From positions 11,015,001 to 11,079,000 of the forward strand of contig CM043969.1 of assembly GCA_014529385.2 (NCBI GenBank): a stretch of 64,000 nucleotides of DNA, in the 5' to 3' direction. This DNA comes from Adiantum capillus-veneris (Eukaryota > Streptophyta > Polypodiopsida > Polypodiales > Pteridaceae). A program made the translations under genes and the position numbers. Below the pieces are notes generated by a model that searched no databases, was not told where the DNA came from, and saw nothing but the letters and a program-made list of their open reading frames with translations. Numbering within the stretch: position 1 is the first letter of the stretch; every line of letters starts with the position of its first letter. Positions 1 through 10,499 of the stretch are shown here, piece after piece.

Positions 1-1430
1 GAATACTTTCTATTGGATGGGTCAACTCCACTTTCTAGTTGGATCTGTCTATGCCCTATACTTTGTGTAGTGATCCACATTGTATCATTGTCCCAATCAT
101 GAAGTGCATGAGTATGTCGTAGCCAAGACCTTCCAATCAGCAGAGGAAAGCTCTCTACCCCTCATGCCCAGATAGTGGCGGGCACTTGCTCACAATTTTT
201 TCGAAAGATTCATACATGATTTCCTACCCACCAGCATGAATTTCCTTGAGAAGGTCACCTCTAAAAGTAGGGTCTATTTGGAGAAGTTCATACAATGAGA
301 CACTTTTGTAGGTGGTCTTTAGAATCTCCTTAGCTGGAAATGATGTTAACGTGGGAAGCCTTCCTTGTGGTAGAGCTTGGGCCTCCATGTCCTATAGGGT
401 TTCTTTGTATGCCTACTCCAATGCCGATGGCATAATTGTATTATGTCTCTCTGTCTCTTCTTCTACCACTATCGACCGCAACTTAGTTGACTCCTTAGGT
501 GGTCTTGTAGGCAAAGGCTTTTCTATGGGCAAGGATAGGTTCTGGGATATTCTTTGAGCCAATGTAGCAGGTGAAGGTGAAGGGTGAGGAGTGAGGATTG
601 TTGCGTGAGCGAATCAAACCACCTATAAAGTGCATGCAACACTACCTAGATCAACAAATTTGAATCGAGGACATAGATGGCACGATAGGTACACAGAGGC
701 AATCTATTTATCTTGTCAGGTTGAGACCATCCCACACATATAAAACTTCAGAAGGCTAACTAAACCACAATCAAGCATATCACTACTCTCAACTACACCA
801 CCCAACCCACATACACACAAACGTAAGGAAACACACCGAACCATACCAAAATTGTACAAAACTTAAAAAACACCATCTCCTCACTAGGATACACTTGTCC
901 CAAAGCCTCTACACTCAAAATTCTCACTCCAAACCCATTTGGAAAAACACGTATGAAGACAAAATAGAATTTTGGAAGTGCTCGAAACTAAAATCTATGA
1001 GTACTTGTGTGTATCTTATGTCACCACGATTCTAATGACTATTTGCATGCAAAATACAGACATCGTTTGATACACTTACGAGCACAAATATCTCATAGAT
1101 GCATTAGCGTGTGTGCTCCGTTTCGTATGGAATGCTTGGAATTGTTGCATAGCTCTCTCCAAGCCTATCGTGATGGTGCAATTGAATCTCCAATGCGATG
1201 AGCAAGCGGGAAGTAGAGTCAGGTTGAAGCTCATGTTCTCTGTCTTTCTCTCTCACACACAGTCGACGGCAGCTCAAAGCTTTGATTATGATCAAGTTCT
1301 CTTTACAAAATGACCTAGGTACCTTATACACTAAGGCTACCATAGGTTAAACTGAAAATGGAGTTCAATGGGTTAGATGGCTTTGTATTTACAATCTAAA
1401 ATTGCCATCGCATCCGAGTGAAAAGAGGGA
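1..1430. other. No gene recognised
   Basis: I see no domain, splice-consistent coding stretch or repeat boundary here. The open frames are short and have no family resemblance. The segment precedes the first long repeat copy and is probably decayed retroelement or intergenic DNA. Confidence 0.5.
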
Positions 1431-1498
1431 AAGGAAAATACACCCGGTGCACAAAACAATCTACCTCTCTATAGCCCAGGATATACACAACAACCCAA

Positions 1499-3697
1499 TC
1501 CTCTAGAGTTCACCTTCAAAACTTGCAAATTCCGCATACAGGTCATCGTCTACACATGGCCATATACACACACAATTGCTATAATTCCAACTGACAGCAA
1601 ACCATCATAAAGTTTTCCCGGTAACACCCGTGCTATAGCACACGTCAGGCCCGAGGGGACGCACACGCTCACACACATCGACACCACACCCTAGAGACAA
1701 GCAAAGAAGAAAGGGGAAAAAAGGGAAAGAAACGACAACAAATTTGGTTTCAATATCAACAAAAAACAACATCTACAAACATCCATGACACCTGCTACAA
1801 CAATCTGCTCAGTACAACAACATCAAGCACAAAATTGGGGCAATTTCCGGCTTGACCTTCTATGCGGCCCTCCTCACTGACATCACAAAAAAAAAAACTC
1901 ACTGTTGGCACCTTTGTGGGCTTTAAAAGCTTGTTACAAGCTCTACCTCGAGTTCCAAAAACAGCCCTAGGAGCCCCTCGTTGGCTCCCTCTTCTTTTTT
2001 CAAGAAAAAGACCCATCCTCCCTTCGATTCTTCTTCCTCCTTTCTTTTTCCTTAACTTTCTAAAAAATCTTTTTCTCTAGTAGCGCAGGCGTCATTGTTG
2101 TTTTTAGCTCTCCCTCAAACTCTTTTTGGCTTTCTAAAAGAAACCCTTAGTGTTGTGTTGGGTTACAGAAACTCCTTTCATTTCACAACCTGACATGATG
2201 AAGACTTCCCTTTCATTTGACATCGTGGCATGTCTTTACTTTTCTTGAATTCTATTGTTTTAGAATGCTAAAGTGAAGCTTCACCTTCCATAAATTTTAG
2301 TGAATTTACACACGCACACATGTTTTTTTTGCATTTTATTGTTTTAGAATGCTAAAGTGAAGCTTCACTTTGCATAATTCTATACACACATATATATTAA
2401 TTAGTTCTCTTTATTTCATCTTTCATTTCACAACTTCACATGGCTTTACATTTCTTGCATTTTATAGCTTGATTTCAGTCAGTGTTAACGTTCGAGAAAG
2501 TCTCTTTTATTAAGTCACTGTTGATCGAGTTTCTTCCTTACAAAGAAGAAAATCAAAAATACTAGTGAAAATTTTGAGATTTGCAAAACTTTTGGACGAC
2601 TTTCTCGCATATTTCATCTTTTTTTATTCCGTTTACCATGGTTTGCAGTTAGCTAGTCTTGATTTTCAATCGGCTCAAGACTAAGCTGAGGCAATCCTTT
2701 CCCAAACACTGATATCCGTTTAATTCAACCTAACAATTTTTATCACTTTCTTATTGTTTTTGAAAGCCATCGTGACCCTTTCACTTGTTTTCTTTCCCCT
2801 TGAGCTTCTCAAGTTAATTTCTTTTTCTTTTCCCTACTCTTTCCTTTTACATTTACAACATGGAGATCTTAAGCCTTCAATTCCCACACCATGGACGCTC
2901 GCATATGACCGGACATGCCAAGTACCTATTTTGTAAAGCTTCAAGCTGCACCGGAGCTCCATCTTGCCAATTCAAAACTGTGAGAAATTTTTCGCACTCT
3001 AACCTTTCCGAACTCGTCAACTGAGACCGTCAAAAAATGGAAAAAAAGATGTGACCGCCTCACATTCACCTTGGCCTATCTGGTCGCCTGCGATTCCGAT
3101 TTGCAAGCCGTCGATTTCTACTGACTCCACACAGTGCATGCTACCTTCCCAAACCTAGTCAAGGCCAAGAAAACACCCGATGTCATGTTTTTGAATGCAA
3201 ACAACTTGAAACACACCCGGCCCCTGATAAATTTTCAATTTGCTATAACTTTTTCATATGGACTCTGATTGGCAAACCAAAAAGACCGACATGCTCCATA
3301 ATTTTGAGCACTTCACATTTATCCACTTACACCAACTCTGGCCACCTGTCATCACTTGCCCTGTCAGTCTCAGATCTCCAATGTACTCCAGCTTCAAACT
3401 TCAATATCTTGGGCTCTCTAGCTCAACTTGATGATCCATCTGGGCCTGCTCCTTCACCACTTCAAGCTATACATTCCCAAACCAAAAACCAACACTTTGG
3501 CAATCCTTCACCTTCCACCCTATCAAACCCTTCTTGGAGCCCTTTTGGCCTAAAAAAACCACATGAGACATACATCTCTGTTGTCACTTGCTTGCCCAGA
3601 CCTTCTAGACATGCTTTAGTATTTTGCCATGCATCTGTTAGCATACATACCACCACTTGTGTCCACTGCTATGGCCGACACACTTTGGCTGCACCAT
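1499..3697 (-). repeat. LTR-like long direct repeat, left copy
   Basis: This stretch matches 5732-7297 in the same orientation. Both copies start at TCCTCTAGAGTTCACC and stay recognisably similar up to GACACACTTTGGCTGCACC, with many substitutions. The left copy carries about 660 extra bases (roughly 2127-2789), which are missing from the right copy at a T-rich junction. Two long direct repeats around a gag-like reading frame are what an LTR retrotransposon leaves behind. Orientation is minus because the enclosed gag-like frame and the primer-site position are on the minus strand. The left copy lacks the clear terminus seen at 7414 in the right copy. Confidence 0.65.
2251..2375. repeat. Short direct repeat inside the extra segment
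   Basis: The motif TTTTAGAATGCTAAAGTGAA, followed by GCTTCAC, occurs twice about 87 bp apart within the segment that is unique to the left long repeat. This looks like a local duplication. Confidence 0.7.
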
Positions 3698-4150
3698 CAT
3701 TGCCCAACCCCCTTGTTGAACATTCACGTTCAACCAAAAACAGCTTTATTCTTCTACCAACTATAAAAATTGGCAAGCACTATCCAAAACTGTGAGCAAA
3801 CCACAAAAAAACTACCATATGTACACTAATGCCAAACCTCTCCACCTCTTGTATTACATAGCTTCCACCTGGATCAAAAACCTTGCAATGATTTCCTCCA
3901 TCCATCTAGCACCTTCCAATAGTGTTTCACCCATGTCCACAGTCATCCATGCACACAATATGCCCAAAGCACTTTAGCATCTCTTCGCACATTTACCTGC
4001 CTCATCAACAAACCTGGCCTTGCAAACATATTACCAGAACCGACCAATGCATCTGGCCCTGCAATCACACCATCTGCCCTAACCAACACTTCTGACCCTC
4101 CCTCCCTCCCAACAATGTAAAGGAGAGTTCCTCTCAATGAAACTCTGTAT

Positions 4151-5605
4151 CTAGCAGATAACATACCGCACTGATGCACTTACAAGCATACATTTTAACC
4201 ATGTATTGCATACCTCTTTTGACAACTTGGACCCACTTTGGGCATCTGTTTCATTCTCTATAGAACATGCCTGCTGCACCGAACTCTTCGCCATCTTTGA
4301 ATCTTTGCTCTCCTCTTTGCCAGCAATGCCCTCCATACTAGCATCATCAAGCTCTTTTTTTTCAACTACCGGCTCCTTAAGGTTGATTTGCTCCACCTGC
4401 CTGTCATCTTCAACTGTCTGTTCTTTGACCACCTCTTCTACCGCTGCATCATGCTCTGCCAAAGTGGAGAGAAACTCTCCCCACACTGCATCATCTTGGT
4501 CCTCATCCGTAAGCAAGGCCACCTCATTCCCTTTGGCAAAATCATGCACCACTTCTACCTGCATATCTTCGTAGGTGGACATAGACTCCTCCACTTGATC
4601 CTCACTAGGCATATCGGTATGCACTGCTCCTTTCTCTTCATACATATCCATTGTATCTCCATGCACATGCAAAATATCAAACTCTTCATACCTAGACTAG
4701 GTTGACTCTATTTTTGAGCTTGTCTCTGCATCCGTGGAGTTGCACTCGCTCGGTCTCAACCTCATCTTCTGTCTCTAGCTTGAGAATCTCCTCCAGCTTT
4801 ATCGCCTTGACTTCATCTGCAAATCGTACCCTCTGATCTTTTCCATTCTTCAAAGGATACTGAAGAGCCATACCTTGATTTGTCACTACTTGTCTTGCTT
4901 GATCTGGAACTGTCTTCACCTCCTGCACAATTGGAGCCGCCCCAATTGGCAGCCTTGGCATGAGAACTACTCTGTCTCTTTGTATCTACAAAACCCTGGG
5001 TTCTTCCCTCACCGATACATTTGTTTGCACCACCTTCTGCTCAACCCTCACCGCTTCAATTGGCCTAGGCACCACAACATTTGACAACTCTTGCCTGGCC
5101 TACCGCTTCCTCAATATCTTTCTGGTCCGGTCTCTTGCCAATTCCAGCGCCTCAGCATACATCACGAGCCCATCCGTCTCCACGTTATCCCTGACCTCCG
5201 CATGCAGGCAATAAAAAAACTTGCTCATTTTTAAAAATCAACACTTTGGGTATCAATTATCTCAATTAACTCCCGCAAAAGGGCTTCGAATTTCCATATG
5301 AACGCCTGGAAATCTCCATCTAGCCTTTGCTTTAGATCATCCACCTTTCTCTTTACCTCATGCATCTGCACCGCTAGCACGTATTGACACCAAAAAATAG
5401 CTTCCAAAACTTCACAATTCATCTTTTCCTCTGTCGGTAATCCATCGAACCACACTTTTGCACTCCCACAAACTAGCAACGCAAAAATTTGTACCGAAGC
5501 TTCTTTTTTTGTCAACCTGTTTTCTAGCACAAACAGACCATAGTCTTGCAGCCAGGTTTTTATATCCTCCACCCCAGTGAAAGTAGGAAAACCCGTCCAT
5601 GCCAT
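4151..5605 (-). pseudogene. Gag-like polyprotein remnant between two LTR-like repeats
   Basis: Read on the minus strand, 5605-5231 gives a gag-type N-terminal domain: PTFTG, then an aromatic and charged segment with VWFDGLP and a repeated FKFEAL-type helix. After a stop the frame continues with EVRDNVETDGLVMYAEALEL near 5220-5160, typical of the C-terminal half of a retrotransposon gag domain. A charged linker follows (4961-4692), then a very acidic tail (4672-4151, runs of E and D). There is no zinc knuckle, protease, reverse transcriptase or integrase before the left repeat, so the element was non-autonomous or has lost pol. Assignment to a gag-like family is by pattern only. Several in-frame stops show it is dead. 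Confidence 0.55.
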
Positions 5606-5674
5606 CTTGCACCATATCTGCTCTTCGAAATCTACACTTCTTCTGCTCTGAAATCACGACTTCGTCTTGAAACA

Positions 5675-5731
5675 AGAGCAGTCAGACAGCTCCACCATGG
5701 GGGCACCAAAAGATGGAAAGGGGAACACACT
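5675..5731 (-). other. Probable primer-binding region next to the right LTR-like repeat
   Basis: Immediately inside the right repeat, on the minus strand, lies TTTTGGTGCCCCCATGGTGG, the position a tRNA primer site would take. It starts like a plant primer site (TGGTGCC) but is not a clean match to the initiator methionine tRNA, so the assignment is tentative. Confidence 0.3.
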
Positions 5732-7414
5732 TCCTCTAGAGTTCACCTTTAAAACTTGCAAATTCCGCATACAAGTCACCGCCTGCACACGGCCATACAT
5801 ACACAACTGCTATAACACCAACTGACAGCATACCATCACAATTTTTCATGTTTACACCTGTGCCGCAACACACGCCTCTCTCTCTTTCTCTCTCACACAC
5901 AAAGGGGCCCAAGGGGGCACACGCGCTCACACACACCGGCACCACACACCCTAGAAACAAGCAAAGAAGAAAGGGGGAAAAGGGGAAGAAACGACAACAA
6001 ATTCGGCTATGGTTTGCTTCAATATCGACAAAAACAATATCTACAAACACCTATGAAACCTACTACAACAATTTGCTCAGCCCGACAGCATTGAGCACAA
6101 AATTGGGCAATTTTTGGCTTGACCTTCTGTGTGGCCCTCCTCATTGAGAGCGCGGGAAAAAAACTCCATTGTCGGCACCTTTGTGGGCTTCAAAAGCTCC
6201 ACCTCAAGCTCCAAAAATACCCCCTAGGAGCCCCTCGTTGGCTCCCTCTCCTTTTTTCAAGGAAAAAACCCCTCCTCCCTTCGAAACCACTGCCCTTCGT
6301 TCTTTTCTTCTTCCTCCTTTCTTTTTCCTTAACTTTCTAAAAATAGCGCCGACGCCATTGTTGTTTTTAGCTCTCCCTCAAACTCTTTTTTTCTTTCCCC
6401 TTGAGCTTTTGAAGTTAATTTCTTTTTCTTTTCCCAAGTCCAGCCACTCTTTCCTTTTACAACTACAACATAGAGATCTTAAGCCTTCGATTCCCACACC
6501 ATGGACGCTTGCACATGACCGGACATGTCAAGTACCTATATTGTCAAGCTGCACCAGCAGGGCTCGATCTTGTCGGTTCGAAATTGCGAGAAATTTGCCG
6601 CACTCTAACCTTTTTGAACCCATCAACTGAGACCGCCAAAATGGCAACAAATTTGTGACTGCCCCACATTTACCTTGGCGTATCTAGCCGCCTGTGATTC
6701 CTATTTGCAAGCCGTCGATTTCTACTGACTCCACACTGTGCATGCTACCTTTCCAAACCTAGTTGAGACAAAAAAAACACATGATGTCACGTTTTAATGT
6801 GGACAACTTGGCACACACGCGACCCTCGACAAATTTTTAACAGGACATAACTTTCCCATCCGAACTCTCATTGGCAAACCGAAAAGATCGGCATGCTCCA
6901 TAATTTGAGCACTTCACATCTATCCACTTACACTAGCTTTGGCCACCTGTCATCACTTGCCTTGTCTGTCCCACATCTGCAATGTACTCTAGCTTCAAAC
7001 TTCAATATCGTGTGCTCTGTAGCTATGTTTGATGAGCCATCTAGGCCTGCTCCTTCAGTAGTTCAAGCTCTCCATTCCCAAGCCAAAAACCAGCACTTTG
7101 GACATCCTTCACTTCTCACCCTGTCAGGTCCTTCTTGGAGCCCTTTTGGCCTAAAAAACCACATGAGGCATACATCTCTGCTGTCACTTGCTTGCCCAAG
7201 ACTTCCATACCTTCTTTAGCATCTTGCCATGCAGCTATTAGTATACATACCACCACTTGTGCCCTCTGGTAGGATTGACACACTTTGGCTGCACCACCGG
7301 CTTCTGCCACTAGAATAGCTACTCACCACAAATTATGTTTTTAACCATAACTCTCAAAACTTAACTTTAGTACAAAAAGTGAGTTATGCCATATTGTTGA
7401 CCCATGGGTCAACA
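5732..7414 (-). repeat. LTR-like long direct repeat, right copy
   Basis: This is the direct-repeat partner of 1499-3697. Its right end is the 20-bp perfect palindrome at 7395-7414, which starts TGTTGACC and ends GGTCAACA, giving TG...CA-type termini. Next to it, at 7415-7426, the minus strand reads CGGACGGGGGAG, a polypurine-tract-like run in the place expected before a 3' LTR of a minus-strand element. The same repeat therefore also looks like the 5' LTR of the gag-like frame to its left. A tandem (LTR-internal-LTR-internal) arrangement or a recombination product is likely. Confidence 0.6.
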
Positions 7415-7426
7415 CTCCCCCGTCCG
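7395..7426 (-). other. Palindromic LTR terminus plus polypurine tract
   Basis: A perfect 20-bp palindrome beginning TGTTGACC is followed to the right by CTCCCCCGTCCG, a G/A-rich tract on the minus strand. This is the typical PPT-LTR junction of a minus-strand LTR element. Confidence 0.6.
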
Positions 7427-8349
7427 AATTCATGTCTTCCCTAACATGACCTGATTGTCAATGTCGGTGCGGTCTTTGTTGTCGTTTTTGCTTTTGTTTG
7501 CTCCATTGCTTGTACATTGTCTTTTGGATGTCTTTGTAAATTCATTACTAGAATCTCTTTTGATGTCCAGTACTTGTCGGCCTTACTATAACTTCAGGAA
7601 TGGCTTAAGGCTTTGAGTCTTCATTTGTCTGCTCTTCTTCATTGGAGACTTCTTTGTTCCTGCATCAAGGTGATCAAAGTCGCGTTTGCCACTGTTAGCT
7701 TTTGTGTGTTGTGTAAATCATTATACTGCTTCTACTTGATACATGACTTAATTAAATATTGACAAACTCTAGTTAATTCCCCAAGTTAGTAACTTGCTTC
7801 AGAAGGGCCTTATCCGACATCATTCGCGCATAGATGACCATCTATGAGCTATGATCGTACATTGTCCCCAAAACTCATATGCATGATGTACAGGGTATGT
7901 AGATGGTTATCATGGCTTCATATTAGAAAAAAATGCATCTCTGACTAGGGGTTAATCTTTTATCCTTTTTTTCAATTTTTCTTCACCCTGCTTGTATTCT
8001 CTATTCATAGCCTACTGACAAAGTTTGGCTTGATTTGGACTTGTATTTGGATTTCTAAGCTAATTTTTTAGATTTCAGTCTCAAAAATGACTAATGGGCA
8101 TCTCTGGTGCCTTCGCCAAACTTGAATTGAATTATTCCTTGAGGATTCTCTAACATGTAGAACCAATACTGATGACCAAAATTTGGTCCTAACCCTTGGT
8201 TGCTTCTGTAGACATCTATCGCGATAGATGGCTGAATTGTCATTTTTGTACCCCCTTCTTTTTTTTGTCAGTACTGTTAGTCCCTTTTGTTTGTTTGGCT
8301 TCATTAAGTCACATGCAAGATAGAAGATTCACAATAAAAAGATCTACTT

Positions 8350-8350
<1 letters not shown>
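7427..8350. other. No gene recognised; probable 3' non-coding part of a minus-strand LTR element
   Basis: Position between the polypurine tract and the (TA)n tract suggests the 3' part of the older Gypsy element. No protein domain can be read here. Confidence 0.35.

Positions 8351-8351
<1 letters not shown>

Positions 8352-8420
<69 letters not shown>
8352..8420. repeat. (TA)n microsatellite
   Basis: About 69 bp of perfect TA dinucleotide repeat, 35 bp before the Copia-1 insertion site. Confidence 0.97.
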
Positions 8421-8423
<3 letters not shown>

Positions 8424-8455
8424 TTTTGTCCCTGTACTTCTCCTGTAACGCTATT

Positions 8456-8599
8456 TGTTGGGGTATAAAGCCCAATGTGGTCGCCCAGGTAAGTGGGCGG
8501 GCCGCCAGGTATGTACACATATTCTTTTGTAAAAACCTAATAAGAACTCACTATGCTCTACACATTACAGTAGAACGAGTTCACCATATCGTCGAAGGG
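8456..8599 (+). repeat. Copia-1 5' LTR (homologous part)
   Basis: Positions 8456-8599 match 13684-13826 almost base for base, from TGTTGGGGTATAAAGCCC through TTCACCATATCGTCG. The remaining ~48 bp of the 3' LTR have no counterpart here, and no convincing initiator-tRNA primer site follows, so the LTR end and primer site seem rearranged or replaced. Confidence 0.85.
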
Positions 8600-9560
8600 C
8601 TCGGTGTGCTCAGAATTTCATTCTGAGGTCATCTCGGTCACCGTTCGGCTTCGACAAACTTCTGCGCAGGCCATTTTCGACTACGTGGTCTCGACGGGTG
8701 CAGATCCGACTCTGCAAATTTGGGGTTTTTGGCCTACGACTGCAGGTGCTGAGGATATCGACACTCCTAGAGTGTTGATTTGTGGATGTCTACACATCGA
8801 AGGACGGCTCACAGTTCTTGGAGGCGTGTCACATACAACACGGGCGCATCTACACACAAACTGTAGGCGACATCCACTAGTTCATCAGGTAGCTTGTGTT
8901 TGCTGCTTGATATTCTAGATTTCATCCTGACATTGCAGGTACTTCCACATGGGATGTATTGTCAGAGATGATGTATGTCTGTTGAGGGTTTGCTGGCTGT
9001 GAGTCACGCAGCAAACAACCGCCGCAGCGGTTATAGCATACAGTGGGAAATTTGTGAATGTATGACTTTGTGGGAAGTCTATGTACTGTCAGATTTACTG
9101 CATCCTTTGTTGAGGGTCGAGTGAGGTTTTATTGAGCTGGGGGATTCTCGAATGTTGAGATCCTTTCGGTGATACAGGTCTTGGAGCGATCCCTCGAGCA
9201 CCCTTAGATAGGCAGCTAGGATGTATTGACTGTGAGTTAGATAGTTGGGATTGCATCTTTGCTTTACTGCCGTTGAGGCATTGTCACAGTCTATGCTTAC
9301 AGGACAGTGAGAGGACAATGAGAGACAGTACAGGTGCAGGACAGGTATACCCGCAGCTTACAGTGTCAGAGAGACAGTGTTTTTTGGTCTGTTTTTTTAG
9401 TACACCAGAGCCATTTTACAAAGGAGACTCTGCCAAAATTTATGCAGAATCTGAAGCTTTCTTGGTTCATTTGACAGGTTGATATTGGTTCAGAGGTTAG
9501 TTTATAGGGGAAACTCTGCCGAATTTTTCCCAAGAAAGTTAACCACTGTGAAGCGTAGCT
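8600..9560 (+). other. Copia-1 leader between 5' LTR and gag
   Basis: About 960 bp with no domain. Short similar motifs such as AAACTCTGCC recur near 9428 and 9512. The frames here are not supported as genes. The length is unusual for a leader and may include foreign sequence. Confidence 0.5.
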
Positions 9561-10499
9561 ATGGCTGGATCACAGGACACTGCTCTTTACAATATCAAGA
9601 AGCTGGATGGAACCAATTTCCAATTGTGGAAGAAGCACATTTGGCATGTGTTGGTACAAAAGAAACAGATAAAACCTATAAAGCTCAAGGGGATAAAACC
9701 AGAAGATATGGACGAAGATGAATGGACCGAAATGGATGAATTGGCACTTTCTACCATTATGCTGACTTTGGCAGAAAACGTTTACTTCAATGTAGCAGAC
9801 GAGATGTCGGCTTATCAAGCATGGTTAAAGCTGAGTGATCTTTATGAGAAGCAGAGTGCAGCTTCACAGGTATACTGGCTTAAGAAGCTTGTTGACTTGA
9901 AGATGAAAGAAGGGACACCTATGTCCAATCATCTGAATGAATTCAACACAATCTACAGTCAGTTGTCAGCTCAAGGTGTCAAGTTTGATGAACCTGTTAG
10001 AGCTATGTTCCTGTTGATCACATTGCCGGAAAGTTGGGACACTTTTTGCACAGCTTTGAGTAATTTTGCACCTCCAGATGGTTTGAACATAGGAGGTGTA
10101 GAAGGAAGTCTGCTTACTGAAGAAACCAATAGAAAGACAATGGACAAAGGCAAAGGAACAGCCTTAGTTGTCAGGGGAAGGACCAAAGAAAAGTACAAAG
10201 GTGGAAAGAGGAATCAGTCTCGTAGCAAGTCCCGCAGTGCTAAAGGCAAGAGTGACATAGAATGCTACCATTGTGGCAAGAAGGGTCACATGAAAAGAGA
10301 CTGCAGAGAATGGAAAGTAGAAAAAGGCAAAGAGAAAGCTGAAGACCATGGTGAGAAGAACAAGTCCTCAGTGAAGATTCAAGAAATAAATGTGACAAAC
10401 ATTGTTGCAGAGGATGACAGTCTAGTGTCAGGAGACATCTACTTCTTGAAGGATACAATGGACTCAGCTCTTTTACAGCATCTGATGGAAATGCACTGA
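9561..10499 (+). CDS. Copia-1 Gag
   Basis: Structural Gag of the Copia element, which packages element RNA into virus-like particles. The frame starts at ATG 9561 (MAGSQDTALY) and shows the Copia gag pattern LDGTNFQLWKKHIWHVL, the central LSDLYEKQSAASQVYWLKKL helix region, and then a basic Arg/Ser/Lys stretch. A CCHC zinc knuckle CYHCGKKGHMKRDC sits near residues 234-247. The frame ends early at 10497-10499, because a four-T run at 10471-10474 is apparently one base short; the protease (DSGAS) continues in the adjacent frame immediately downstream. In an intact element gag and pol would be one polyprotein. Confidence 0.9.
   Translation: MAGSQDTALYNIKKLDGTNFQLWKKHIWHVLVQKKQIKPIKLKGIKPEDMDEDEWTEMDELALSTIMLTLAENVYFNVADEMSAYQAWLKLSDLYEKQSAASQVYWLKKLVDLKMKEGTPMSNHLNEFNTIYSQLSAQGVKFDEPVRAMFLLITLPESWDTFCTALSNFAPPDGLNIGGVEGSLLTEETNRKTMDKGKGTALVVRGRTKEKYKGGKRNQSRSKSRSAKGKSDIECYHCGKKGHMKRDCREWKVEKGKEKAEDHGEKNKSSVKIQEINVTNIVAEDDSLVSGDIYFLKDTMDSALLQHLMEMH

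Noticed and set aside
2754-3795. Plus-strand open frames in the left long repeat
   Set aside because: The right copy of the repeat does not preserve the same frames, and composition is that of non-coding LTR sequence.
7395-7414. Perfect 20-bp palindrome as a transcription-factor operator
   Set aside because: Its position beside a polypurine tract and its TG/CA ends explain it as an LTR terminus.
8196-8468. Open frame with a long Ile-Tyr run
   Set aside because: It is the (TA)n microsatellite read as codons; not a protein.
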